Assembly: GCA_016165875.1 (NCBI GenBank)
Contig: JABBOT010000083.1
Span: 124,001 to 188,000, forward strand
Length of the DNA stretch: 64,000 nucleotides
Source: Acanthopleura granulata
Taxonomy: Eukaryota > Mollusca > Polyplacophora > Chitonida > Chitonidae
Direction of reading: 5' to 3'
Shown here: piece after piece, positions 22,634 through 35,132 of the stretch
How the letters are laid out: each line of letters starts with the position of its first letter
How positions within the stretch are numbered: position 1 is the first letter of the stretch
The notes under the pieces: generated by a model
The model's input: the letters and a program-made list of their open reading frames with translations, nothing else
Told to the model about the DNA's origin: nothing
Database searches by the model: none
Made by a program: the position numbers and the translations under genes

Positions 22634-25600
22634 GGAAGACGGCATCTCAAATTCCAACCATAGAGAGATGATTTCAGTGTCTTCCACACCACAAGAAAAA
22701 CACAGAAACACAAAAAAAAAAACAAAGAAAAAACGTCACATTCAAATGCCTTCAAGTGACCAAAGTAAGAATAAATTCGTTGGTTCTACGTCATAGCTAC
22801 AGTTTAGTATGCAAATTTGCAGGGCTCATAATGCGGAAAAGGGCTTTATAGGCCGTTTATAAAAAAAGACGGGATCTCAAATTCCAACCATAGAGAAATG
22901 ATTTCAGTCTCTTCCACACCACAAGAAAAACAAAGCAAAGAAACAAAGAAAAACAAGGAAAAAACGTCAAATTCAAATGCCTTCAAGTGACCAAAGTAAG
23001 AATAAATACGTTGGTTCTACGTCATAGGCTACAGTTTAGTATGCAAATTTGCATCGCCCATGATGCGGAAAAGGGCTTTATAGGCCCTGTATAAAGGAAG
23101 ACATCATCTCAAATTCGAACTATAGAGAGATGATTTCAGTCTCTTCCACACCACAAGAAAATCACAGAAAAAAAAAACAAAGAAAAACAAAGAAAAAACG
23201 TCACATTCAAATGCCTTCAAGTGACCAAAGTAAGAATAAATACGTTAGTTCTACGTCATAGGCTACAGTTTAGTATGCAAATTTGCAGGGTCCATGATGC
23301 GGAAAAGGGCTTTATAGGCCCTGTATAAAGGAAGACATCATCTCAAATTCCAACCATAGAGAGATGATTTCAGTGTCTTCCACACCACAAGAAAATCACA
23401 GAAAAACAAAGAAAAACAAAGGAAAAACGTCATATTCAACTGCCTTCAAGTGACCAAAGTAAGAATAAATACGTTGGTTCTACGTCATAGCCTACAGTTT
23501 AGTATGCAAATTTGCAGGGCCCATGATGAGGAAAAGCTCTTTATAGGCCCTGTACAAAGGAAGACGGCATCTCAAATTCGAACCATAGAGAGATGATTTC
23601 AGTGTCTTCCACACCACAAGAAAATCACAGAAAAACGAAGAAAAAAAAACAAAGAAAAACAAAGGAAAAACGTCAAATTCAAATGCCATCAAATAACCAA
23701 AGTAAGAATAAATACGTTGGTTCTACGTCATAGGCCACAGTTTAGTATGCAAACTTGCAGGGCCCATGATGCGGAAAAGGGCTTTATATGCCGTGTATAA
23801 AAAAAGACGGCATCTCAAATTCCAACCATAGAGAGATGATTTCAGTGTCTTCCACACCACAAGAAAATCACAGAAAAACAAAGAAAAAAAAACCAAGAAA
23901 AACTAAGAAAAAACGTCACATTCAAATGCCTTCAAGTGACCAAAGTAAGAATAAATACGTTGGTTCTACGTCATAGGCTACAGTTTAGTATGCAAATTTG
24001 CATCGCCCATGATGCGGAAAAGGGCTTTATAGGCCCTGTATAAAGGAAGACATCATCTCAAATTCGAACCATAGAGAGATGATTTCAGTGTCTTCCACAC
24101 CACAAGAAAATCACAGAAAAACAAAGAAAAAAAACAAAGAAAAACAAAGGAAAAACGTCAAATTCAAATGCCTTCAGATGAGAAAATTAAGAATAAATAC
24201 GTTGGTTCTACCTCATAGGCTACAGTTTAGTATGCAAATTTGGAGGGTCCATGATGAGGAAAAGGGCTTTATAGGCCCGGTATAAAGGAAGACGGCATCT
24301 CAAATTCCAACCATAGAGAGATGATTTCAGTCTCTTACACACTACAGGAAAAACACAGAAAAACAAAGAAAAAAAAAACAAAGAAAAAACGTCAAATTCA
24401 AATGCCTTCACTTGAGGAAATTAAGAATAAATACTTTGGTTCTACACTATAGGCTACAGTTTAGTATGCAAACTTGCAGGGTAAATGATGCGAAAAAGGG
24501 CTTTATAGACCGTGTATAAAAAAAGACGGCGTCTCAAATTGGAATAATAGAGAGATGATTTCAGTGTCTTCCACACCACAAGAAAAACACAGAAAAAAAA
24601 GAAAAAAAAACATACAAAAACAAAGAAAAATCGTCAAATTCAAATGCCTTCAAGTGACCAAAGTAAGAATAAATACGTTGGTTCTACGTCATAGGCCACA
24701 GTTTAGTATGCAAACTTGCAGGGCCCATGATGCGGAAAAAGGCTTTATAGGCCGTCTATAAAGGAAGACGGCATCTCAAATTCGAACCATAGAGAGATGA
24801 TTTCAGTCTCTTCCACACCACAAGAAAAAGAAAAAAAAACAAAGAAAAACAAAGAAAAACCGTCAAATTCAAATGCCTTCAAGTGACCAAAGTAAGAATA
24901 AATACGTTGGTTCTACGTCATAGGCTACAGTTTAGTATGCAAATTTGCAGGGCCCATAATGCGGAAAAGGGCTTTATAGGCCGTTTATAAAAAAAGACGG
25001 GATCTCAAATTCCAACCATAGAGAGATGATTTCAGTCTCTTCCACACCACAAGAAAAACAAAGCAAAAAAACAAAGAAAAACAAAGGAAAAACGTCAAAT
25101 TAAAATGCCTTGAAGTGACTAAAGTAAGAATAAATACGTTGGTTCTACGTCATAGGCTACAGTTTAGTATGTAAATTTGCAGTGCCCATGATGCGGAAAA
25201 GGGCTTTAGAGGCCCTGTATGAAGGAAGACGGCATCTCAAATTGGAACCATAGAGAGATGATTTCAGTCTCTTTCACACCACAAGAAAATCACAGAAAAA
25301 CAAAGAAAAAAAACAAAGAAAAACAAAGGAAAAACGTCAAATTCAAATGCCATCAAATAACCAAAGTAAGAATAAATACGTTGGTTCTACGTCATAGGCC
25401 ACAGTTTAGTATGCAAACTTGCAGGGCCCATGATGCGGAAAAGGGCTTTATATGCCGTGTATAAAAAAAGACGGCATCTCAAATTCCAACCATAGAGAGA
25501 TGATTTCAGTGTCTTCCACACCACAAGAAAATCACAGAAAAACAAAGAAAAAAAAACCAAGAAAAACTAAGAAAAAACGTCACATTCAAATGCCTTCAAG

Positions 25601-26169
25601 TGACCAAAGTAAGAATAAATACGTTGGTTCTACGTCATAGGCTACAGTTTAGTATGCAAATTTGCATCGCCCATCATGCGGAAAAGGGCTTTATAGGCCC
25701 TGTATAAAGGAAGACATCATCTCAAATTCGAACCATAGAGAGATGATTTCAGTGTCTTCCACACCACAAGAAAATCACAGAAAAACAAAGAAAAAAAACA
25801 ATGAAAAACAAAGGAAAAACGTCAAATTCAAATGCCTTCAGATGAGAAAATTAAGAATAAATACGTTGGTTCTACCTCATAGGCTACAGTTTAGTATGCA
25901 AATTTGGAGGGTCCATGATGAGGAAAAGGGCTTTATAGGCCCGGTATAAAGGAAGACGGCATCTCAAATTGGAACCATAGAGAGATGATTTCAGTCTCTT
26001 CCACACTACAGGAAAAACACAGAAAAACAAAGAAAAAACGTCAAATTCAAATGCCTTCACTTGAGGAAATTAAGAATAAATACGTTGGTTCTACGCTATA
26101 GGCTACAGTTTAGTATGCAAACTTGCAGGGTAAATGATGCGGAAAAGGGCTTTATAGACCGTGTATAAA
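22634..26169 (+). repeat. A block with 1,664-bp duplication
   Basis: Fifteen monomers. The series starting at 23,802 (243, 242 bp, then the GGAGGGTCC type) recurs at 25,466, a displacement of 1,664 bp. It shares the rare AAAAAACCAAGAAAAACTAAG tract variant, and the preceding ATAGGCCACAG variant is also found at 25,390. The monomer from 25,951 is shortened to 219 bp by a loss in the A-rich tract. Confidence 0.75.
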
Positions 26170-27372
26170 AAAAGACGGCGTCTCAAATTGGAATAATAGA
26201 GAGATGATTTCAGTGTCTTCCACACCACAAGAAAAACACAGAAAAACAAAGAAAAAAAACATACAAAAACAAAGAAAAAACGTCAAATTCAAATGCCTTC
26301 AAGTGACTAAAGTAAGAATAAATACGTTGGTTCTACGTCATAGGCTACAGTTTAGTATGCAAACTTGCAGGGTAAATGATGCGGAAAAGGGCTTTATATG
26401 CCGTGTATAAAAAAAGACGGCATCTCAAATTCCAACCATAGAGAGATGATTTCAGTCTTTTCCACACCACAAGAAAATCACAGAAAAACAAAGAAAAAAA
26501 ACAAAGAAAAACAAAGAAAAAACGTCAAATTCAAATGCCTTCAAGTGACCAAAGTAAGAATAAATACGTTGGTTCTACGTCATAGGCTACAGTTTAGTAT
26601 GCAAATTCTCTTCGCCCATGATGCGGAAAAGGGCTTTATAGGCCCGGTATAAAGGAAGACGGCATCTCAAGTTCGAACCATAGAGAGATGATTTCAGTGT
26701 CTTCCACACCACAAGAAAATCACAGAAAAACAAAGAAAAAAAAACAAAGAAAAAGAAAGGAAAAACGTCATATTCAACTGCCTTCAAGTGACCAAAGTAA
26801 GAATAAATACGTTGATTCTACGTCATAGCCTACAGTTTAGTATGCAAATTTGCAGGGCCCATGATGCGGAAAAGGGCTTTATATTCCCTGTATAAAGGAA
26901 GACGGCATCTCAAATTGGAACCATGGAGAGATGATTTCAGTGTTTTCCACACCACAAGAAAAACACAGAAAAACGAAGGAAAAAAAACAAAGAAAAATAG
27001 AGAAAAAACGTCACATTCAAATGCCTTCAAGTGACCAAAGTAAGAATAAGTAGGTTTTTTCTACGTCATAGCCTACAGTTTAGTATGCAAATTTGCAGGG
27101 CCCATGATGAGGAACAGCTCTTTATAGGAGCTGTATAAAGGAAGACGGCATCTCAAATTCGAACCATAGAGAGATGATTTCAGTCTCTTCCACACCACAA
27201 GAAAAACAAAGAAAAAAAAACAAAGGAAAACAAAGAAAAAACGTGAAGTTTAAAGGCCATCAAATAACCAAAGTAAGAATAAATACGTCGGTTCTACGTC
27301 ATAGGCTACAGTTTAGTATGCAAATTTGCAGGGGTCATGATGCGGAAGAAGGCTTTATAGGCCCTGTATAAA
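26170..27372 (+). repeat. Five A monomers copied from the superblock unit
   Basis: Monomers at 26,170, 26,412, 26,654, 26,897 and 27,140 match those at 15,144-16,348 at a displacement of about 11,026 bp, in the same order and nearly the same lengths. They include the TATATTCCCTG monomer, the T-run marker and the changed GC stem. Private changes include CAAATTCTCTTCGCCC near 26,604, which destroys the octamer palindrome. Confidence 0.8.
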
Positions 27373-30165
27373 GGAAGACGGCATCTCAAATTCGTACCAT
27401 AGAGAGTTGATTTCAGTCTCTTCCACACCTCAAGAAAAAGAAAGAAAAAAAAGAAAAACAAAGAAAAACCGTCAAATTCAAATGCCTTCAAGTGACAAAA
27501 GTAAGAATAAATACGTTGGTTCCACGTCATAAGCTACAGTTTAGTATGTAAATTTGCAGGGCCCATGATGGGGAAAAGTGCTTTATAGGCCCTGTATAAA
27601 GGAAGACGGCATCTGAAATTGGAACCATAGAGAGATCATTTCAGTCTCTTCCACACCACAAGAAAAACAAAGAAAAAAAAAACAAAGGAAAACAAAGCAA
27701 AAACGTGAAGTTCAAAGGCCATCAAAAAACCAAAGTAAGAATAAATACGTTGGTTCTACGTCATAGGCTACAGTTTAGTATGCAAATTTGCATTGGTCAT
27801 GATGCGGAAAAAGGCTTTATAGGCCCTGTATAAAGGAACACGGCATCTGAAATTGGAACCTTAGAGAGATGATGTCAGTCTCTTCCACACCACAAGAAAA
27901 AGAAAAAAAACAAAGAAAAACAAAGAAAAACCGTCAAATTCAAATGCCTTCAAGTGACCAAAGTAAGAATAAATACGTTGGTTCTACGTCATAGCCTACA
28001 GTTTAGTATGCAAATTTGCAGGGCCCATGATGAGGAAAAGAGCTTTATAGGCCCTCTTTAAAGGAAGACGGCATCTCAAATTCCAACCATAGAGAGATGA
28101 TTTCAGTGTCTTCCACACCACAAGAAAAACACAGAAACACAAAGAAAAAAAACAAAGAAAAAACGTCATATTCAAATGCCTTCAAGTGACCAAAGTAAGA
28201 ATAAATTCGTTGGTTCTACGTCATAGCCTACAGTTTAGTATGCAAATTTGCAGGGCCCATAATGCGGAAAGGGGCTTTATGGGCCGTTTATAAAAAAAGA
28301 CGGGATCTCAAATTCCAACCATAGAGAGATGATTTCAGACTCTTCCACACCACAAGAAAAACAAAGCAAAAAAACCAAGAAAAACAAAGAAAAAACGTCA
28401 AATTCAAATGCCTTCAAGTGACCAAAGTAAGAATAAATACGTTGGTTCTACGTCATAGGCTACAGTTTAGTATGCAAATTTGCATCGCCCATGATGCGGA
28501 AAAGGGCTTTATAGGCCCTGTATAAAGGAAGACATCATCTCAAATTCGAACCATAGAGAGATGATTTCAGTCTCTTCCACACCACAAGAAAATCTCAGAA
28601 AAAAAACCAAAGAAAAACAAAGAAAAAACGTCACATTCAAATGCCTTCAAGTGACCAAAGTAAGAATAAATACGTTGGTTCTACGTCATAGGCTACAGTT
28701 TAGTATGCAAATTTGCAGGGCCCATGATGAGGAAAAGCTCTTTATAGGCCCTGTATAAAGGAAGACATCATCTCAAATTCGAACCATAGAGAGATGATTT
28801 CAGTGTCTTCCACACCACAAGAAAATCACAGAAAAACAAAGAAAAAAAACAAAGAAAAACAAAGGAAAAACGTCAAATTCAATTGCCTTCAGATGAGAAA
28901 ATTAAGAATAAATACGTTGGTTCTACGTCATAGCCTACAGTTTAGTATGCAAATTTGGAGGGTCCATGATGCGGTAAAGGGCTTTATAGGCCCTGTATAA
29001 AGGAAGACGGCATCTCAAATTCCAACCATAGAGAGATGATTTCAGTCCCTTCCACACCACAAGAAAAACACAGAAAAAAACAGAAAAAAAACCAAAGAAA
29101 AACAGAGAAAAAACGTCACATTCAAATGCCATCAAGTGACCAAAGTAAAAATAAATACGTTGGTTCTACGTCATAGGCTACAGTGTAATATGCAAATTTG
29201 CAGGGCCCATGATGAGGAAAAGCTCTTTATAGGCCCTGTATAAAGGAAGACGCCATCTCAAATTCGAACCATACAGGGATGATTTCAGTCACTTCGACAC
29301 CACAAGAAAAACAAAGAAAAACAAAGAAAAAAAAACAAAGAAAAACAAAGAAAAAACGTGAAATTCAAAGGCCATCAAATACCCAAAGTAAGAAAAAATA
29401 CGTTGGTTCTACGTCATAGGCTACAGTTTAGTATGCAAATTTGCAGGGCCCATGATGAGGAAAAGGGCTTTATAGGCCCTGCATAAAGGAAGACGGCATC
29501 TCAAATTCGAACCATAGAGAGATGATTTCAGTCTCTTCCACACCACAAGAAAAACACAGAAACACAAAGAAAAAAAACAAAGAAAAACAAAGAAAAAACG
29601 TCATAATCAAATGCTTTCAAGTGACCAAAGTAAGAATAAATACGTTGGTTCTACGTCATAGCCTACAGTTTAGTATGCAAATTTGCAGGGCCCATAATGC
29701 GGAAAAGGCCTTTATAGGCCGTGTATAAATGAAGACGGCATCTCAAATTCCAACCATAGAGAGATGATTTCAGTCTCTTCCACACCACAAGAAAAAGAAA
29801 AAAAACAAAGAAAAACCGTCAAATTCAAATGCCTTCAAGTGACCAAAGTAAGAATAAATACGTTGGTTCTACGTCATAGCCTACAGTTTAGTATGCAAAT
29901 TTGCAGGGCCCATAATGCGGAAAAGGCCTTTATAGGCCGTGTATAAATGAAGACGGCATCTCAAATTCCAACCATAGAGAGATGATTTCAGTCTCTTCCA
30001 CACCACAAGAAAAAGAAAAAAAACAAAGAAAAACCGTCAAATTCAAATGCCTTCAAGTGACCAAAGTAAGAATAAATACGTTGGTTCTACGTCATAGGCT
30101 ACAGTTTAGTATATAAATTTGCAGGGCCCATGATGCGGAAAATTGCTTTATAGGCCCTGTATAAA
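27373..30165 (+). repeat. Terminal A block before the A/B boundary
   Basis: Twelve monomers. The first part (27,601-28,526) resembles 22,172-23,095. Towards the boundary, substitutions unique to single copies become more common, for example GTGTAATATGC near 29,183 and AGAAAAAATACG near 29,392. Two nearly identical 218-bp monomers with CATAATGCGGAAAAGGCC and GTATAAATGAAGAC lie at about 29,730 and 29,948. Confidence 0.75.
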
Positions 30166-30374
30166 GGAAGACATCATCTCGAATTGGAACCATAGAGAGA
30201 TGATTTCAGTCTCTTTCACACCACAAGAAAAACAAAGAAAAAACGTAAAATTCAAATGCCTTCACATGACCAAAGTAATAATAAATACGTTGGTTCTAGG
30301 TTATAAGCTACAGTTTAGTATGCAAATTTGCAGGGCCCATAATCCAGAAAACGGCTTTATCCGCCCTATATAAA
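30166..30374 (+). repeat. A/B hybrid monomer at the subfamily boundary
   Basis: The preceding dyad (near 30,150) is A-type TTTATAGGCCC. This 209-bp monomer has a short A-rich tract, AAGTAATAATAAATACG and TTATAAGCTACAG as in neighbouring B copies, and ends with B-type TTTATCCGCCC near 30,358. The phase of the repeat is unbroken, so the change of subfamily is an in-register junction rather than an insertion. Confidence 0.75.
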
Positions 30375-32352
30375 GGAAGACGGCATCTCAAATTGGAATA
30401 ATACAGTGGAGATTCAGTCTCTTCCACACCACAAGAATAAAGGAAAAACAAAGAAAAAACGTTCAATTCAAATGCCATGAAATAACCAAAGTAAGATTAA
30501 ATACGTTGGTTCTACGTCATAAGCGACAGTTTAATATGCAAATCTGCAGGGCCCATGATGTGCAAATGGGCTTTATCCGCCCTATATAAAGGAAGACGGC
30601 ATCTCAATTTGGAAAGATAGAGAGATGATTTCAGTCTCTTCCACACCACAAGAAAAACAAAGAAAAAACGTAAAATTCAAATGCCTTCACATGACCAAAG
30701 TAATAATAAATACGTTGGTTCTACGTTCTAAGCTACAGTTTAGTATGCGAATTTGCAGGGCCCATGATGCGGAAAAGAGCTTTCTCCGCAGTGTATAGAG
30801 GAAGACGGCCTGTCAAATTGTAAGCATAGAGAGATGATTCCAGTCTCTTCCACACCAGAAGAAAAACAAAGAAAAAAACAAAGAAAAACAAAGAAAAAAC
30901 GTCAAATTCAAATGCCATCAAATAACAAATGTAAGAATGAATACGTTGGTACTACGTCATAAGCTACAGTTTAGTATGCAAATTTTTAGTTCCCATGATG
31001 CGGAAAAGTTCTATGTCCGCAATGTATAAAGGAAGACGGCATCTCAAATTGGAACCATAGAGAGATGATTTCAGTCTCTTCCACACCACAAGAAAAACGA
31101 AGAAAACCAAAGAAAAAAAAAACAAAGAAAACACGTCAAATTCAAAAGTCATCAAATAACCAAAGTAAGAATAAATACGTTGGTTCTACGTCATAGGCTA
31201 CAGTTTAGTATGCAAATTTTTAGTTCCCATGATGCGGAAAAGTTCTATGTCCGCAATGTATAAAGGAAGACGGCATCTCAATTTGGAAAGATAGAGAGAT
31301 GATTTCAGTCTCTTCCACACCACAAGAAAAACAAAGAAAAAACGTAAAATTCAAATGCCTTCACATGACCAAAGTAATAATAAATACGTTGGTTCTACGT
31401 TATAAGCTACAGTTTAGTATGCAAATTTCCACTGCCTATGATGCGGAAAAGGGCTTTCTCCGCAGTGTATAGAGGAAGACGGCCTATCAAATTTTAAGCA
31501 TAGAGAGATGATTCCAGTCTCTTCCACACCAGAAGAAAAACAAAGAAAAAAACAAAGAAAAAGAAAGGAAAAACGTCAAATTCAAATGCCATGAAATAAC
31601 AAATGTAAGAATGAATACGTTGGTACTACGTCATAAGCTACAGTTTAGTATGGAAATATCCAGGACTCATAATGCGGTAAAGGGCTTTATCCGCAGTGTA
31701 TAGAGGAAGACATCATCTCAAATTGGAAGCACACAGACAAGATTTCAGTCTCTTTCACACCACAAGAATAAAGGAAAAACAAAGAAAAAACGTCAAATTC
31801 AAATGCCATGAAATAACAAAAGTGAGATTAAATACGTTGGTTCTACGTCATAAGCTATAGTTTAGTATGCAAATTTGCAGGGCCCATAATCCAGAAAACG
31901 GCTTTATCCGCCCTATATAAAGGAAGACGGCATCTCAAATTGGAATAATACAGTGGAGATTCAGTCTCTTCCACACCACAAGAATAAAAGAAAAACAAAG
32001 AAAAAACGTCAATTCAAATGCCATGAAATAACCGAAGGAAGATTAAATACGTTGGTACTACGTCATAAGCTACAGTTTAGTATGCAAATTTTTAGTTCCC
32101 ATGATGCGGTAAAGTTCTATGTCCGCAATGTATAAAGAAAGACGGCATCTCAAATTGGAATAATGGAGATAAGATTTCAGTCTCTTCCCCACCACAAGAA
32201 TAAAAGAAAAACAAAGGAAAAACCTCAAATTCAAATGTCATCAAATAACCAAAGTAAGAATAAATACGTTGGTTCTACGTCATAGGTACAGATTAGTATG
32301 CAAATGTGCAGGGCCCATTATGCGGAAAAGGGCTTTATCCGCCCTGTATAAA

Positions 32353-32981
32353 CTAAGGGGGGATATCAAATTTTAAGCATAGAGAGAAGATTTCAGTCTT
32401 CTCCACACGACAAGAAAAACAAAGAAAAACAAAGAAAAAACCCTCAAATTCAAATGCCATCACATGATCAAAGTAACAATAAATACGTTGGTTCTACGTC
32501 ATATGCTACAGTTTAGTTTGTACATATCACGGCCCATAATGCGGAAAAGGGTTATGTCCGCCCAGTATAAAAGAAGACGTCATCTCAAATTAGAACCACA
32601 GAGAGAAGGTTTCTGTCTCTTCCACACCACAGGAACAAAGAAAAACGTCATATTTAGGCGCCATCACATGACCAAAGTAAAAATCTTTACGTTTGTTCTA
32701 CATCATAATCTACAGTTTAGTAAGCAAATATCCAGGGACCATATTGCGGAAAAGATTTATTCCCGCCCTGTATAAAAGAAGACGGCATCTCAAATTCCAA
32801 CCATATAGAGAAGATTTCAGTCTCTTCCACACCACAAGAACAAAGAAAAACGTCATATCTAAGTGCCATCACATGATCAAAGTAAGAATGTTTACGTTTG
32901 TTCTACGTCATAAGCTCCAGTTTAGTATGCAAATATCCAGGGAACATAATGCGGTAAAGGACTTTATCCGCCCTCTATAAA
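32353..32981 (+). repeat. Three monomers including 205-bp short types
   Basis: A 219-bp monomer is followed by two 205-bp monomers. The short types carry AAGAACAAAGAAAAACGTCATAT with a reduced A-rich tract, TTTAGGCGCCATCACATGACC or TCTAAGTGCC, and ATCTTTACGTTTG or ATGTTTACGTTTG, where AATAAATACG has been lost. The same trio recurs at 39,539-40,167, 45,211-45,839 and 51,073-51,701, so it is an old, stable composite unit. Confidence 0.75.
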
Positions 32982-34964
32982 GGAAGACGGCATCTCAAAT
33001 TGGAACCATGGAGAGATGATTTCAGTCTCTTCCACAACACAAGAAAAACGAAGAAAACCAAAGAAAAAAAACAAAGCAAAAACGTGAAATTCAAATGCCA
33101 TGAAATAACAAAAGTAAGAGTAAATACGCTTGTTCTACGTCATAAGCTACAGTGTAGTATGCAAATTTGCAGCTCCCATAATGCGGAAAAGGGCTTTATC
33201 CGCCCTATGTAAAAGAAGACGGCATCTCAAATTGGAATAATACAGTGGAGATTCAGTCACTTCCACACCACAAGAATAAAAGAAAAAGAAAGAAAAAACG
33301 TCAATTCAAATGCCATGAAATAACAAAAGTAAGAGTAAATACGCTGGTTCTACGTCAGAAGCGAGAGTATAATATGCAAATCTGCAGGGCCCATGATCCA
33401 CAAAAGGGCTTTATCCGCCCTGTATAAAAGAAGACGGCATCTCCAATTGGAACCACAGAGAGAAGGTGTCAGTCTGTTCCACACCACAAGAATAAAAATA
33501 AACCAAAGAAAAAACGTCAAATTCAAAAGTCATCAAAGAACCAAAGTAAGAAAAAATACGTTGGTTCTACGTCACAAGTGACACTTTAGTATGCAAATGT
33601 GCAGGGCTCATGATGCGGAAAATGGCTTTATCTGCAAATGTATAAAGGAAGACGGCATGTCAAATTGGAAGCATAGAGAGGTCATTCCAGTCTCTTCCAC
33701 ACCAGAAGAAAAACAAAAAAAAAAAAACAAAGAAAAAAAACAAAGAAAAACAAAGAAGAAACGTCAAATTCAAATGCCATCAAATAACAAAAGTAAGAAT
33801 GAATACGTTGGTACTACGTCATAAGGTACAGTTTAGTATGCAAATTTTTAGTTCCCATGATGCGGAAAAGTTCTATGTCCGCAATGTATAAAGGAAGACG
33901 GCATCTCAAATTGGAATAATGCAGAGAAGATATCAGTCTCTTCCACACCACAAGAATAAAAGCAAAACAAAGAAAAAACCCCAAATTCAAATGTCATCAA
34001 ATAACAAAAGTAAGAATAAATACGTTGGTTCTACGTCATAGACTACAGTGTTGTATGCAAATTTCCAGGGCCCATAATGCGGAAAAGGGTTATGTCCGCA
34101 GTGTATAAAAGAAGACGGCATCTGAAATTCAAACCATAGAGAGATGATTTCATTCTCTTCCACACCACAAGAATAAAAGAAAAACAAAGACAAAACGTCA
34201 AATTCAAATGCCATCACATGACCAAAGTAACAATAAATAATTTGGTTCTACGTCATATGCTACAGTTTGGTATGTACATATCACGGCCCATAATGCGGAA
34301 AAGGGTTATGTCCGCCTTGTATAAAGGAAGGCGTCTTCTCAAATTGGAACCATAGAGAGAAGATTTCAGTCTCTTCCACACCACAGGAACAAAGAAAAAC
34401 GTCATATTTAGGTGCCATCACATGACCAAAGTAAGAATCTTTACGTTTGTTCTACGTCATAAGCTACAGTTCAGTATGCAAATATCCAGGGCACATAATA
34501 CTTAAAAGGGTTATGTCCGCCCAGTATAAGAGAAGACTTCATCTCAAATTGGAACCACAGAGAGAAGATTTCACTCTCTTCCACACCACAAGAATAAAAG
34601 AAAAACAAAGAAAAAACGTCAAATTGAATTGTCATCAAATAACCAAAGTAAGAATAAATACGTTGGTTCTACGTGATAAGCTACAGTTTAGTATCCAAAT
34701 TTGCAGGGCCCATGATGCGGAAAAGGGCATTATCCGCCCTGTATAGGGGAAGACGGCATCTCAAATTGGAATAATACAGAGTAGATTTCAGTCTCTTCCA
34801 CACCACAAGGATAAAAGAAAAACAAAGAAAAAACGTGAAAATCAATTGTCATCAAATAATCAAAGTAAGAATAATTACGTTGGTTCTACGTCATAGGCTA
34901 CAGTTTAGTATGCAAATATCCAGGGCCCATAATATGGAAAAGGGTTATGTCCGCCCAGTATAAC

Positions 34965-35132
34965 AGAAGACTTCATCTCAAATTGGAACCATAGAGGGAA
35001 GATTTCAAATTCAAATGTCATCAAATAACAAAAGTAAGAATAAGTACATTGCTTCTGCGTCATAAGCTACAGTTTAGTATGCAAATTTGCAGGGCCCATG
35101 ATGCGGAAAAGGGTTATGTGCGCCCTGGATAA
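34965..35132 (+). repeat. 168-bp monomer lacking the CTTCCACACC box and A-rich tract
   Basis: At 35,001-35,010 the head GATTTCA runs straight into AATTCAAATG, skipping the CTTCCACACCACAAG box, the A-rich tract and the first ACGTCA, about 49 bp relative to the 217-bp form. TCA is present at both break points, which fits a microhomology deletion. The rest of the monomer, including AATAAGTACATTGC and the octamer, is intact. I saw no second copy of this deletion. Confidence 0.8.

Larger units (their letters stand above)
1..30165 (+). repeat. Satellite subfamily A domain
   Basis: About 129 monomers. Their diagnostic features are TTTATAGGCCCTG in the 3' part, usually ATAGGCTACAG or ATAGCCTACAG before the octamer, and a long A-rich tract with two to four AAAAACAAAG-like units. 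Monomer lengths fall into classes near 218, 226-229, 231-234 and 242-244 bp. Variant letters after AAATT (GGAACC, CCAACC or CGAACC) and after the octamer (CAGGGCCC, CATCGCCC, GGAGGGTCC, CATTGGTC) mark monomer types that recur in a fixed order, which shows higher-order organisation. Confidence 0.92.

Noticed and set aside
30166..30374. Transposon or junction sequence at the A/B boundary
   Set aside because: The repeat phase is unbroken and every base fits one or other subfamily. No target-site duplication or terminal inverted repeat is present.
32510..32535. Possible foreign insertion at GTACATATCACGG
   Set aside because: The flanks and total monomer length (219 bp) are normal and the segment aligns to TATGCAAATATCCAGGG with substitutions and small gaps. 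It is a diverged monomer, not an insertion.
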